DNA from: an uncultured Bacteroidia bacterium
GTDB lineage: Bacteria; Bacteroidota; Bacteroidia; Bacteroidales; UBA932
Length of the DNA stretch: 64,000 nucleotides
Direction: 5' to 3'
Assembly: GCA_902789395.1 (NCBI GenBank)
Contig: CADANY010000003.1
Coordinates: forward strand, 1 to 64,000
In this document: piece by piece, positions 18,530 to 27,897 of the stretch
Layout of the letters: each line of letters opens with the position of its first letter
Numbering within the stretch: the first letter of the stretch is position 1
Notes under the pieces: model-generated
Databases searched by the model: none
Told to the model about the DNA's origin: nothing
The model's input: only the letters and a program-made list of their open reading frames with translations
Made by a program: the position numbers and the translations under genes

Positions 18530-19426
18530 ATGAGAAAGATCTCTCCGGTTTTCATGATCGCCGCCGCGGTCCTTTTTTCGCTCGCCTTCGCGTGCGGAAC
18601 GGACAATCCGCAGGAAAATATCGAGGATGGACCTTACAAATGGGAGAAGGAGAAGGACGTCGAGCCGGTTGTCATCGACCCGAACAAAACGTACTACCCG
18701 AAGGCGGCCGGATCGTTCCGGATCATGTCCTACAATGTCGGCGCCCTGCATAAGTACATTCCGCTTCTGACGGACAATGTCAATATGGTCGCGTCGATGA
18801 TCAACGAGACGAATCCCGATATCGTCGGTCTCAATGAGCTCGACAGCTGCAACCAGCGCTGCAACCAATACCAGCTCAAACTGCTGGCCCAGGCCGGAGG
18901 GAAATGGGACTATTACTTCGGGAAAACCCTGGATTACCGGGGCGGAGCTTATGGAAACGGAATCATGGCCCCGGCCGGAACCAAGGTCTATTCCGTCCAG
19001 CGGATCCGTTTCCAAAACACGACCCAATATGAAAACCGGGGCATGATCGTCATCGAGACCGACAAATACGTCTTGGGAGCGACCCATCTCGACCATTCCT
19101 CAGAAGAATACATCCAGTCCCAGATCGCGGAAATCAACGCCTGGTTCCTGTCGAAATACCGGGATTCCGATATTCCGGTCTTCTTCTGCGGTGACATGAA
19201 CGCAAAACCCGGGTCAGAAGCGATCCAGGCCATCCAAAGCTGCTGGGACGTCATTTCCAACTCGGGCGAAAAGACGACCACAAACAATACGATCGACTGG
19301 ATCTTCCATCTCAAGCGCTCCGCTCCCGTCAAGGTCGTCGAGGCCCATACCCTGACCCGATTCTACAACGGAGACGCGAAGACGGCCTCTGACCACCTTC
19401 CCATCTACGCAGACGTGACTTTTTAA
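18530..19426 (+). CDS. EEP-family lipoprotein 2
   Basis: The 298-residue lipoprotein (SLAFACGT) has a complete EEP catalytic set: Asn69, Glu103 (GLNELD), His186 (THLDH), Asp222 (GDMN), Asp256 (IDWIF) and Asp288-His289 (SDHLPI). It is closely related to the EEP proteins on either side (shared SYNVGA, NELDSCN, YRGGAYGNGI), so the set probably arose by tandem duplication. The ATG at 18530 begins the lipoprotein signal MRKISPV. It probably hydrolyses an extracytoplasmic phosphodiester or phosphomonoester; the substrate is unknown. Confidence 0.88.
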   Translation: MRKISPVFMIAAAVLFSLAFACGTDNPQENIEDGPYKWEKEKDVEPVVIDPNKTYYPKAAGSFRIMSYNVGALHKYIPLLTDNVNMVASMINETNPDIVGLNELDSCNQRCNQYQLKLLAQAGGKWDYYFGKTLDYRGGAYGNGIMAPAGTKVYSVQRIRFQNTTQYENRGMIVIETDKYVLGATHLDHSSEEYIQSQIAEINAWFLSKYRDSDIPVFFCGDMNAKPGSEAIQAIQSCWDVISNSGEKTTTNNTIDWIFHLKRSAPVKVVEAHTLTRFYNGDAKTASDHLPIYADVTF

Positions 19427-19438
19427 TCCGTACCTATC

Positions 19439-21016
19439 ATGAAAAAAACAGTATTGCTCCTTGCATGCATCAGTCTTCTTGCCGGATGCGCAGGCAATAA
19501 GACCCAGACCTATTACCCGAAGGAAAAAGGAACCTTCCGGATCATGTCCTACAATGTCGGTGCGATGCACAAGTACATCGCCGACATGGACGAGAATCTC
19601 AATATGATTGCAGCGATGATCAACGAGACACAGCCCGATATCGTCGGTCTCAACGAACTCGACAGCTGCAACACCCGGCACAACGTCAACCAGATCGATC
19701 TCCTGACCCGGAGAGTCGGGAACTGGAAATGGTTCTACGGAAAGACCATCGACTACAAGGGAGGAGCATACGGTAATGGAATCATCACCCCGAAAAAGAC
19801 AAAAGTGCTCAACCAGTACAGTCATCCCTTCCCGAATCCGACCCTCACTCAGGAACGTCCGCACGAATCCCGCGGCGTCATTGTTCTGGAAACTGACAAA
19901 TATGTCCTTCTCGCCTCCCATCTCGACCATAGTACAGAGGATTACATTATGGCCCAGATCAACGACCTGAATGCTCTGGTCAGGGAAAAATACAAGGACT
20001 CCCCCATCCCGGTCTTCTTCTGCGGTGACATGAACGCCGTCCCCGGGTCGGATGCCATCAAAGCCCTGAAGAAGGACTGGAAGGTCATCTCCAACCAGGA
20101 GGAATTCACTACGGTCAACTCACACCGCACGATTGATTTTATCTTCCATTACAAATATTCCGCCCCCGTCGAGGTCGTAGGAGCCCATACCCTGCTTAAA
20201 TACTATAATGGCGATTCCGAAAAGGCGTCCGATCATTTCCCTATTTATGTAGACGTAAAACTGCCTGACGGCAAGCAGAAAGACTTTTATCCCAAGGCCA
20301 ACGGAACGCTCCGTCTTGTCCAGTACAATGTCGGATCTTTCTCCAAAGAGATTGACAACAGCATTCCCATGATTGCCGACATGATGAAAGAGATCCACGC
20401 GGATGCCCTCTCCCTCAATGAGTTGGACAGCTGTAACACCCGCCACATGAACAACCAGACCGCCGACCTGGCGGAGGCGATGGGCGGATGGAACTACCGT
20501 TTCAGCCGGGCCATGCCTTACAGGGACGGCGCCTATGGCGTCGGAGTTGCCGTCCCGGACGAAATCCAGGACCACATGACGATCGCCCTTCCGAAAGATA
20601 CGGGGTCCGAACCGCGCGCCTGCTGCGCCGTCGAGACGCCCCACTATGTCCTCGCTTCGACCCACCTGGACCACCGCTCCGAAGAAGCTGCCGTTCTCCA
20701 GGCCCAGACCATCACCGCTGCCCTCAAAGCCAAATACGGTGATTCCGACAAGCCGGTATTCCTGGCCGGAGACATGAACTCCCGTCCCGACAGCAAGGTC
20801 CTTGCAGAGCTGAAAAAAGACTGGACCGTCCTCTCTGTCGAGGACAACACCTATTCCGCGATCCATCCGAAGATCTGCATCGACTATATCCTGAGACTCA
20901 ATAACAAAGCCTCGATCGAAGTCGTCGGATCGGGCGTTCCGGTAAAATATACGAAAGGCGATGTTGAAATCGCCTCCGACCATCTTCCTATCTACCTTGA
21001 CGTAAAAATCAAATAA
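19439..21016 (+). CDS. Double-domain EEP lipoprotein
   Basis: The 525-residue lipoprotein (SLLAGCAG) holds two EEP domains in one chain, about 22-275 and 281-525. Both keep all catalytic residues: domain 1 Asn39, Glu74, His161, Asp197/Asn199, Asp233, Asp265-His266; domain 2 Asn297, Glu328, His409, Asp445/Asn447, Asp482, Asp514-His515. The second domain again opens with a YPKANGTLRLVQYNVGS segment, the same lead-in as the other copies, which points to an in-frame tandem duplication. Domain 2 is more diverged (GVGVAVPDE, ACCAVET). It follows EEP protein 2 by 12 nt and precedes the Tat oxidoreductase by 14 nt. Confidence 0.88.
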   Translation: MKKTVLLLACISLLAGCAGNKTQTYYPKEKGTFRIMSYNVGAMHKYIADMDENLNMIAAMINETQPDIVGLNELDSCNTRHNVNQIDLLTRRVGNWKWFYGKTIDYKGGAYGNGIITPKKTKVLNQYSHPFPNPTLTQERPHESRGVIVLETDKYVLLASHLDHSTEDYIMAQINDLNALVREKYKDSPIPVFFCGDMNAVPGSDAIKALKKDWKVISNQEEFTTVNSHRTIDFIFHYKYSAPVEVVGAHTLLKYYNGDSEKASDHFPIYVDVKLPDGKQKDFYPKANGTLRLVQYNVGSFSKEIDNSIPMIADMMKEIHADALSLNELDSCNTRHMNNQTADLAEAMGGWNYRFSRAMPYRDGAYGVGVAVPDEIQDHMTIALPKDTGSEPRACCAVETPHYVLASTHLDHRSEEAAVLQAQTITAALKAKYGDSDKPVFLAGDMNSRPDSKVLAELKKDWTVLSVEDNTYSAIHPKICIDYILRLNNKASIEVVGSGVPVKYTKGDVEIASDHLPIYLDVKIK

Positions 21017-21030
21017 TTCCCAAAATACAT

Positions 21031-22341
21031 ATGGCACAGAACAGAAGAGATTTCATTAAAAAAGCCGGCCTCGGCATCGGCCTCTTCACCATCCTCCCGC
21101 GGGAAGTGATGGGCAAGCTGAACGGCAACACAAACTATGTCGCCCCGAGCGACCAGCTGACCCGGGGTATCATCGGTGTCGGCGGTATCGGCCGGAGCAA
21201 GTACCATTTCATGAGTGATGAGAAGTGCCGTCTGGTCGCCGTCTGCGATGTAGACCAGAACCACCTGAATCTCGCTCTTGAAAAAGGGAAGAAGCAGTTC
21301 GGTACAAACCTCCAGCCGTACCATGACTGGCGCGACCTGGTCCATGATCCCAATGTCGATATCGTCCATATCGCGACCCCGCCGCACTGGCACGGAATCA
21401 TGGCTGTCGAAGCCGCCCGCAGCGGGAAAGACATTTTCTGCGAGAAACCGATGACCCGTACGATCGGAGAGAGCCAGAAGATCCTCAAAGCGGTCCACGA
21501 CTATGGCCGGATGTTCCGCCTCGACACCTGGTTCCGCTTCAAGGATACGTTCTACGGACTCGGAACGACCGTCGAACCGCTCAAGAAACTCGTCGATAGC
21601 GGACTCCTCGGATGGCCCCTGACCGTCCGGATCTCCGGAGCGACCGGCTTCGCATGGAAATTCTTCTGGACTGGCAAGGAAAACCTTGTCCCTCAGCCGA
21701 TTCCGAAGGAACTCGACTACGATATGTGGCTCGGACCGGCTCCCTACAAGCCCTACAATCCGCACCGTGTCCACCAGACCTTCCGCGGCTACTGGGACTA
21801 CGACAGCGGCGGACTCGGGGATATGGGCCAGCACTATATCGACCCGGTCCAGTACATCCTCGGCAAGGATGACACCTTCCCGGTCAAGGTCGAAGTCGAC
21901 GCACCGCAGCAGCACAGCGATGCCGTCGGGACTTGGCGGAGCATTACCTATACCTATGAGGACGGCTGCAAGATCATCCTCGAGGGCGAAGGATTCGAAA
22001 GCAAGGGAAAGGTTCCGTATATCGAAGGCCCTAAGGGAAAGGTCTACAAGGGCTTCGAATGTACGATCCCGAATGTCATGGACGTTCTTTCCGAACTGCC
22101 GGATCCGGCTCCGCGCCACACCGACTTCCTCGAGTGCGTCAAGAACCGCCAGCACTTCGCGCTGGACGAGATCATCGGCCACCACAGCTGCACGGTCGTC
22201 AACATCGGAGCCGCTGCCCTGCGTCTCGGCCGTACCCTGCATTTCGATCCCAAGACAGAGCGTTTCATCGGTGACGATGCCGCCAACCTGCTGATCAACC
22301 AACCGATGCGCGCCCCGTGGGCTGATTACATGAAGTTATAA
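21031..22341 (+). CDS. Tat-exported Gfo/Idh/MocA-family sugar oxidoreductase
   Basis: The 436-residue protein begins with a twin-arginine signal (NRRDFIKKAGLGIGLF), so it should fold with its cofactor before export. An NAD(P)-binding GIIGVGGIGRSKYH motif, the EKPMT motif (Lys of the family catalytic site) and GDMGQHYIDP (probable catalytic His) identify the Gfo/Idh/MocA family. Relatives include glycoside 3-dehydrogenases and NAD-dependent GH109 glycosidases. The DUF1080 gene directly after it favours sugar C3 oxidation; a GH109-like role is the alternative. The specific substrate is not visible. Confidence 0.85.
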   Translation: MAQNRRDFIKKAGLGIGLFTILPREVMGKLNGNTNYVAPSDQLTRGIIGVGGIGRSKYHFMSDEKCRLVAVCDVDQNHLNLALEKGKKQFGTNLQPYHDWRDLVHDPNVDIVHIATPPHWHGIMAVEAARSGKDIFCEKPMTRTIGESQKILKAVHDYGRMFRLDTWFRFKDTFYGLGTTVEPLKKLVDSGLLGWPLTVRISGATGFAWKFFWTGKENLVPQPIPKELDYDMWLGPAPYKPYNPHRVHQTFRGYWDYDSGGLGDMGQHYIDPVQYILGKDDTFPVKVEVDAPQQHSDAVGTWRSITYTYEDGCKIILEGEGFESKGKVPYIEGPKGKVYKGFECTIPNVMDVLSELPDPAPRHTDFLECVKNRQHFALDEIIGHHSCTVVNIGAAALRLGRTLHFDPKTERFIGDDAANLLINQPMRAPWADYMKL

Positions 22342-22359
22342 CCGGAAAGAGAAAACGAT

Positions 22360-24777
22360 ATGAAAAAGATACTGTCCATTGTACTTGCCCTGTCCGTAGG
22401 CTTCCTCTCCCTGCATGCGCAGGATGCCCGGAAGCGGACTGTCGAAACCATCGTCGCCGACGTGCTGGCCCAGATGCCCGCTTCGTCCGCCGATATTTTC
22501 GCCCAGGATATGGGCGACCTCGCGGCTTCGGCCCCGAAGTCCGTCGAAATTCTCGCCGGGATGCTCCAGAGCCCCGGAAAAGGTGCCAATAATCTCGTTG
22601 AATACGCCCTGTCGGGTCTCGTCAACTATGTCTCGGACCCGGCCCATAGCGGCGCAAAGGCGAATGTGCTCGCCGGTCTGAAAAACGCAGCTTACGATTG
22701 CAAGGATGAAACCAACAAGCAGTTCCTGGAGTCGCTCAGCCGCATGCTCGGTCCCGTACCGGAAATCGTCCCCGACGTCCTTCCGACCGTCAAGGAGGCC
22801 AAAGCCCTGATTGCTTCCGGTGTGACAAACCAGATGTGCAAAGGGGCCTATGCCCTCATGAGTGCCCAGCCGAAGAAGATTACGAAAACCCTTCTGGGCG
22901 CACTCAAGAGCGGGAATCGTGAGTATGCCAACGCCGTTCTCGGCTATGCGGATGAACTGGCGGGAGCGCAGGCGCTCGTACCGGTCATCGCTAAGATCTT
23001 CAAGAAGCTCGGTGACGCCAAGGTTGACGTCATCAACTGGATCGGACGCAATAAACTGACCGCTCTGCAGAGTCTCGTAGACGGATGCCTCGCGGAAAGC
23101 GGAGAGCTCGGTGAAGCGGCTGTCGCCGCGGCCGGAAAGATTGGCGGCGAGAATAACCTTACCAGCCTTCTTTCCCTTATCGAGAACAAGAGCCCGCTCG
23201 CCGATAAGGCCTGCCAGGCCCTTGCCGCCTATAACGGAGACATCCGCGGCAAACTTGGCGAAGCCCTCGGACGCACTGCCGATCCAAAGCTCGTTACCCT
23301 GGCCGGTCTCAGAAGACTGACCGGTTCCTCTGCCCGGATCTTCGATCTGATCAAGAATCCTGCGACCCATGACGCCGCGATCGGAGCGCTCGCAGGCGTT
23401 ACGGTTCCGGATGATGCCGCGAAGGTTGTAAGCCTTCTTGACGCCGCACCCGAAAAGGATGTCGCACCGCTGCAGAAAGCTCTTTCCGGCGCCCTCCATA
23501 CCCTCTCCGGAGCCAACGCCTTCGATAAGATCAACGATTTCCTTTACGACGTACGGAATCCTTCCCGCCTCTTCCCTGCCCTGGCTTCTACCGGCACGGA
23601 TGATGCGGTAAAGATCCTGACCGATGCCTATGCAAACGGCGATAAGAAGGCGGCCCTCGCATCCCTTATGCAGACCGACAATGCCAAGGTTATCCCTGAA
23701 CTCCTGAGAATCGTCAAGGGCGACAAGTCTCTTGCGGATGACATCCTTCCGCGCTATACTTCACTGGTCGGGAAATACGAAGAAAAACTCGACAAGAAAC
23801 GTGCGGACTACGCGGAAGCTCTCTCCCTGACCGAGAACCCCAAGATCATGAAAGCGATCCTCAAGGCAGTCGGCGATGTTCCCACGATGAAGGCCTTCCG
23901 TCTCGCCGGGAAATATCTTGATAATAAGGATGTTGCCTATGAAGCCGCCAACAGCGTCAAGAAGATCGCCGCCAAGACGGCCGAAGAGCTGGACTATGCG
24001 ACCCTGAAAGCAAATCTCGAAAAGGCTGCCGCTGTCTATGCCGGCACGGGCGATCCGGACGACGGATACGCCATCGACGAGATCAAGGAGATGCTCTCCA
24101 AGGCAGAACCCTCCCCGATTTCCAAACTGACGCCGGAAGAAGAAAAACAAGGCTTTGAGATGCTCTTCGACGGAACAGATCTTTCGAAGTGGCAAGGAGA
24201 CCTCGAAGGGTATATTCCGATGAACGGAACGATCTATGTATCTGCTAATTACGGATCTACCGGAAACCTCTACACTAAGAAAGAGTACCGGAATTTCGTC
24301 TACCGCTTCGAATTCTGCTTCCTTCGTCCGGGCGTCAACAACGGAGTCGGTATCCGTACCCCGATGGGCGTAGACGCGGCCTACGACGGCATGTGCGAGG
24401 TGCAGATCCTCGACCATGACGCCCCGATCTACAAGAATCTCCGAGAATACCAGGTCCATGGATCCGTCTACGGGGTCATCCCCGCCAAGCGCATTGTCCA
24501 TAAACCGGTCGGCGAATGGAGCACGGAAGAAATCCGTGTCGAAGGCAACCACATCACCGTTACAGTCAATGGGGAAGTTATCGTAGACGGAGATGTCCGT
24601 AAGGCTTGCAAGGGCCACAATGTTGCTCCCGACGGCAGCAAGACGAATCCGTATACCGTTGACAAACGGAACCACCCCGGCATGTTCAACAAGACGGGTT
24701 ATATCTCTTTCTGCGGTCACGGAGAAGGCCTCAAGATCCGCAACGTACGCGTACTGGACCTCGATAAAAAGAAATAA
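22360..24777 (+). CDS. Exported HEAT-repeat protein fused to a DUF1080 (3-keto-glycoside hydrolase/lyase) domain
   Basis: The 805-residue protein has a signal peptide ending SLHAQ. Residues 25-590 are repeated helical pairs rich in Ala, Leu and Lys, consistent with HEAT-like repeats. Residues 600-803 form the DUF1080 beta-sandwich (EMLFDGTDLSKWQGD, CEVQILDH, EYQVHGSVYGV, GHGEGLKIRNVRV). DUF1080 enzymes cleave 3-keto glycosides after C3 oxidation. The gene lies between two Gfo/Idh oxidoreductase genes, which fits that pathway. The HEAT part may dock partners or long substrates; that is inference. Confidence 0.85.
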   Translation: MKKILSIVLALSVGFLSLHAQDARKRTVETIVADVLAQMPASSADIFAQDMGDLAASAPKSVEILAGMLQSPGKGANNLVEYALSGLVNYVSDPAHSGAKANVLAGLKNAAYDCKDETNKQFLESLSRMLGPVPEIVPDVLPTVKEAKALIASGVTNQMCKGAYALMSAQPKKITKTLLGALKSGNREYANAVLGYADELAGAQALVPVIAKIFKKLGDAKVDVINWIGRNKLTALQSLVDGCLAESGELGEAAVAAAGKIGGENNLTSLLSLIENKSPLADKACQALAAYNGDIRGKLGEALGRTADPKLVTLAGLRRLTGSSARIFDLIKNPATHDAAIGALAGVTVPDDAAKVVSLLDAAPEKDVAPLQKALSGALHTLSGANAFDKINDFLYDVRNPSRLFPALASTGTDDAVKILTDAYANGDKKAALASLMQTDNAKVIPELLRIVKGDKSLADDILPRYTSLVGKYEEKLDKKRADYAEALSLTENPKIMKAILKAVGDVPTMKAFRLAGKYLDNKDVAYEAANSVKKIAAKTAEELDYATLKANLEKAAAVYAGTGDPDDGYAIDEIKEMLSKAEPSPISKLTPEEEKQGFEMLFDGTDLSKWQGDLEGYIPMNGTIYVSANYGSTGNLYTKKEYRNFVYRFEFCFLRPGVNNGVGIRTPMGVDAAYDGMCEVQILDHDAPIYKNLREYQVHGSVYGVIPAKRIVHKPVGEWSTEEIRVEGNHITVTVNGEVIVDGDVRKACKGHNVAPDGSKTNPYTVDKRNHPGMFNKTGYISFCGHGEGLKIRNVRVLDLDKKK

Positions 24778-24785
24778 GATTGAGA

Positions 24786-25994
24786 ATGGATAAGATCCTT
24801 TCAGTAGCGGCAATCGGTGTAGGGAACAGAACAAGAAAGTATCTTACCTATATTACAGATCACCCGGAGGCCGTCCGGCTGGACTCCGTGGTCGAAACCA
24901 ATCCGGAAAGACTCGCTTGCGCCAAGGCTGACTACAGCCTTGACGCAAGTGTTTGTTTCCCGGATGTCGATTCGTTTTTTGCCGAAAAAAGGCCCGTCGA
25001 CGCCGTCATTATCGGAACGCCGGACCGCACCCATTACGACCTCTGCATGCAAGCGATTGCCTGCGGTTACCATGTACTCTTGGAGAAGCCGGTTGCAGAA
25101 TCGGAAGAAAAATGCAGGGCCATTGCCCGCGCCGCCCACGACGCCGGCGTCCTGGTCTTTGTCTGCTATGAACTCCGATACCATCCTTACTGGCTAAAAG
25201 TCAAGGAGATCCATGACAGCGGACAGCTTGGAACGCTCATATCCGTCGATTATACGGTCAATGTCGGGCTGGACCGGATGACCCACGCTTATGTCCGGGG
25301 GCAATGGTCGAAAGCCGGCGAATCGGCACCGATCTTTCTCGCCAAGTGCTGCCATGACGTCGACGCGGCCCTCTGGATTACGGGGACGCATGTAAAAAAC
25401 ATGGCCTCAGTCGGCTCACTCCGCTGGTTCCGGGAGGAGAATGCTCCGGAAGGGAGCGCTCTCCGCTGCAAGGATTGCGCGATTGAAAAGACATGCCCGT
25501 TTTCGGCAGTCGACCTTTATCGGAGAAGGGGCGAATGGACCGACAACTTCGTCGTTCCGCCGGGGAAAACGAAGGCGGAAGTCATCGAGGAAGAGCTCTC
25601 GGAAGGGCCGCTTGGCCGTTGCGTCTACCACTGCGGCAACGATGTTATGGACAACCAGGTCGTCATTATGACGACCGATAAAGGGGTCAACATTACCCTG
25701 CAGATGGTTTGCCTGACCCGGGAAGACGGTCGCTTTTTCCGGATGGTCTTTTCGGAAGGAGAACTCTTTGCAGACGGAGAGACAATCCGAATCCGCAGAC
25801 ACGACAGGACCCCGGAAGAAGTACTGGACTTTTCCGAGGTCATGCATCTGCCGTTCCACAGCTATTCGGATCTGAATCTTGTGGCGGACTTCCTGGAGAC
25901 GATCCGCCACCCGGAGCGAACCTCGCTCACCATCGATGACGCAATCGAAAGCGAAATCATCTGCCTTCGGGCTGACGGGAAACTACTTATCTGA
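24786..25994 (+). CDS. Cytoplasmic Gfo/Idh/MocA-family oxidoreductase with a Cys cluster
   Basis: The 402-residue protein has no signal peptide. It shows an N-terminal nucleotide-binding motif (AAIGVGNRTRKY), IGTPDRTHYD and the EKPVAES motif. Near residue 220 a cluster CKDCAIEKTC adds three Cys within 10 residues; with nearby residues it could bind a metal, a feature also seen in a Gfo/Idh subgroup. It is the last gene of the locus and may reduce or oxidise a keto-sugar after uptake. The ATG at 24786 lies 9 nt after the stop of the HEAT-DUF1080 gene. Confidence 0.82.
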   Translation: MDKILSVAAIGVGNRTRKYLTYITDHPEAVRLDSVVETNPERLACAKADYSLDASVCFPDVDSFFAEKRPVDAVIIGTPDRTHYDLCMQAIACGYHVLLEKPVAESEEKCRAIARAAHDAGVLVFVCYELRYHPYWLKVKEIHDSGQLGTLISVDYTVNVGLDRMTHAYVRGQWSKAGESAPIFLAKCCHDVDAALWITGTHVKNMASVGSLRWFREENAPEGSALRCKDCAIEKTCPFSAVDLYRRRGEWTDNFVVPPGKTKAEVIEEELSEGPLGRCVYHCGNDVMDNQVVIMTTDKGVNITLQMVCLTREDGRFFRMVFSEGELFADGETIRIRRHDRTPEEVLDFSEVMHLPFHSYSDLNLVADFLETIRHPERTSLTIDDAIESEIICLRADGKLLI

Positions 25995-25997
25995 CAA

Positions 25998-27065
25998 TCA
26001 CTTCCCATTACACTGCCGGATTACGGCGATCTCCTCTTCGGAGAAAGGCGTATGGTCCTGGCGGAAGATATCGTGGAACCAGACTTCCGGCTCCGCAACG
26101 TCGGGAAGCGGCGTATCCCAGGCAAAGATCGTATTCGTCTTGCCTGAGACAAAACCCCAATTGATAGCACCGACATGATTCTCTTTCAGAAGCGGCATGA
26201 CCTTCTGGAAGGTGCAGCCGCGCGTACGGGCCATATACTCCGTATTGATAATCGGACGTCCGAAACGACGGAGGGTATCAATCGCTTCCTGCTGCTTTTC
26301 CAGATCGCCCGAATAGCAGTGATAGGTAATGATATCAGACTCGGCCAGCTGGACGGCATTCAGGGCGCCTAACGATTTTTTCCAGACACCGACACTGAGA
26401 GGCTGGGAGACGCCTCCTTCACGTGCCCAGCGGAAAACATTCTTGACGAGCGGGATGGATGAATCCTCGTATCCGCTGTTCCCCGGCTCATTGTAAAGAT
26501 CCCAGAGCAGGATTCTTTCGTCGCCGCGGAAGGTACCGACGATATCCTTTATATACGCCTCAAGGACGGGAAAGAGGGCAGTCGTATCGGCGCGGAGGTC
26601 CTTGGATGGATCCTGGACCCAGCCGGAATTATGGACGCCGGGTTTAGGGGCCCGCTGGGGTCCATACGCAGACTCCGGATCCCAGCAATCGTCGAAAAAG
26701 ACAAAGAGGGGCCGGATACCGTGCCGGTTGCAGATTCCCAGAAAATCGTCCATCCGGGATTTCAGCCCCTCCGGATCATTCCGGTAGACAACACTGCTGA
26801 GGAAAACCCGCATGGTATTGAATCCGAGTTCTTCCGCCCAACCGAGTTCCTTGTCGATCTGCTTCGGATCGTAGGTCGCCTCGCTCCACATTTCGATCTG
26901 ATTGATCGCAGATGCGGGAATATAATCGCAGCCGGAGAGCCAGGGCTGGGCGTCATACCATTCCTGTGCCTGGACTGGGGTCCATTGGGATGTCGGTGTG
27001 ACTTCCTGTTTGCCGGAACAGGCGGCAACTAGGACGACAGCACTCAATAGAAGGATTTTTTTCAT
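25998..27065 (-). CDS. GH5-like (cellulase-family) glycoside hydrolase lipoprotein
   Basis: The 355-residue product starts with a lipoprotein signal (MKKILLLSAVVLVAACSG). It has the clan GH-A pattern: acid/base Glu193 in DLYNEPGN and nucleophile Glu276 in IINTEYMAR, on a TIM barrel. Members cleave beta-glycosidic bonds; the exact linkage is not visible, and GH5 versus a related clan GH-A family is uncertain. The 3' end faces the last gene of the SusC locus with 3 nt between stops. It is the last gene of a - strand set with GDPD, phosphoesterase and phosphatase. Confidence 0.8.
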   Translation of the reverse strand: MKKILLLSAVVLVAACSGKQEVTPTSQWTPVQAQEWYDAQPWLSGCDYIPASAINQIEMWSEATYDPKQIDKELGWAEELGFNTMRVFLSSVVYRNDPEGLKSRMDDFLGICNRHGIRPLFVFFDDCWDPESAYGPQRAPKPGVHNSGWVQDPSKDLRADTTALFPVLEAYIKDIVGTFRGDERILLWDLYNEPGNSGYEDSSIPLVKNVFRWAREGGVSQPLSVGVWKKSLGALNAVQLAESDIITYHCYSGDLEKQQEAIDTLRRFGRPIINTEYMARTRGCTFQKVMPLLKENHVGAINWGFVSGKTNTIFAWDTPLPDVAEPEVWFHDIFRQDHTPFSEEEIAVIRQCNGK

Positions 27066-27075
27066 ATCGGAAAAA

Positions 27076-27897
27076 CTAATAAACGACATGGACCCAAGGC
27101 ATCTTCTCGTCCATGAACTCCTTGAGGGTCAGCGGGATATCGCAGCAGAGGCGGTCTGCTCCGAGATAGACGGCAAGGACGAAGTCCTCGATGGTCTGGC
27201 TCGGCCAGAGGCTGACTGTGATGCCTTCCTTGTGGGCCTTCTCAACGGCGGCGCGGGAGGTTCCGTCGGTCTTGCAGCCGAGGGTATAGATCCCGACGGT
27301 CTTGGCCATCGCGATCGTCTCGTCATTGATCGGCTTGCTGATGATCAGGAGGAGTTCCGCATCCGGATGGTGCTCCTGCAGATAACGGAGACCACGGTAA
27401 TCGGAAGAAGTGAAGACGAACTGGGAGTTCTTCGTCCGGATCGCCTTGACGCGCTTATAGATCTTTTCGACATACTCTTCCAGACGCTCCTGGGGATACA
27501 GCTCGACCGGCTTGGTCTTGAATTCAAATTCGACATAGAGGTTCTCCTTGCCGTCCAGGAACTGGCAGAACTCCTCGAAGGACATGATCTTGTTGCCCTT
27601 CTTGGTACGGAGTTTTTCAATCTGGGCGGAGGTCTTTTCCTCAAAGATCCCGGTTCCGTTGGTCGTGCGCTCGAGGGTATGGTCATGAGTCAGGTAGAGG
27701 ACGCCGTCCTTGGTCATCCGGATATCCGTCTCGAATCCCGTATAACCGGCATCCCAGCTTTCCTGGAAAGCAATGGCGGTATTCTCGTCTCTTTCGAGGC
27801 GGCCGCCCCGGTGGGAGAATGCCCGGACCGTCTGGGTCTGGGCAAATGCTCCTGCTGCAAAGCAGAGAGCAATCGTAGCAATGATGATCTTTTTCAT
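27076..27897 (-). CDS. Exported glycerophosphodiester phosphodiesterase-family protein
   Basis: The 273-residue protein has a signal peptide (CFAAGAFAQ) and a complete GDPD core: His29-Arg30 (SHRGG), Glu56 and Asp58 (ETDIR), and His71 (THDHTLERTTNGTG), plus VEFEFKTK. GDPD enzymes hydrolyse deacylated phospholipids to glycerol-3-phosphate and an alcohol. It overlaps the preceding metallophosphoesterase stop by one base and lies 10 nt before the GH5-like gene, so these are probably co-transcribed. Confidence 0.9.
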   Translation of the reverse strand: MKKIIIATIALCFAAGAFAQTQTVRAFSHRGGRLERDENTAIAFQESWDAGYTGFETDIRMTKDGVLYLTHDHTLERTTNGTGIFEEKTSAQIEKLRTKKGNKIMSFEEFCQFLDGKENLYVEFEFKTKPVELYPQERLEEYVEKIYKRVKAIRTKNSQFVFTSSDYRGLRYLQEHHPDAELLLIISKPINDETIAMAKTVGIYTLGCKTDGTSRAAVEKAHKEGITVSLWPSQTIEDFVLAVYLGADRLCCDIPLTLKEFMDEKMPWVHVVY

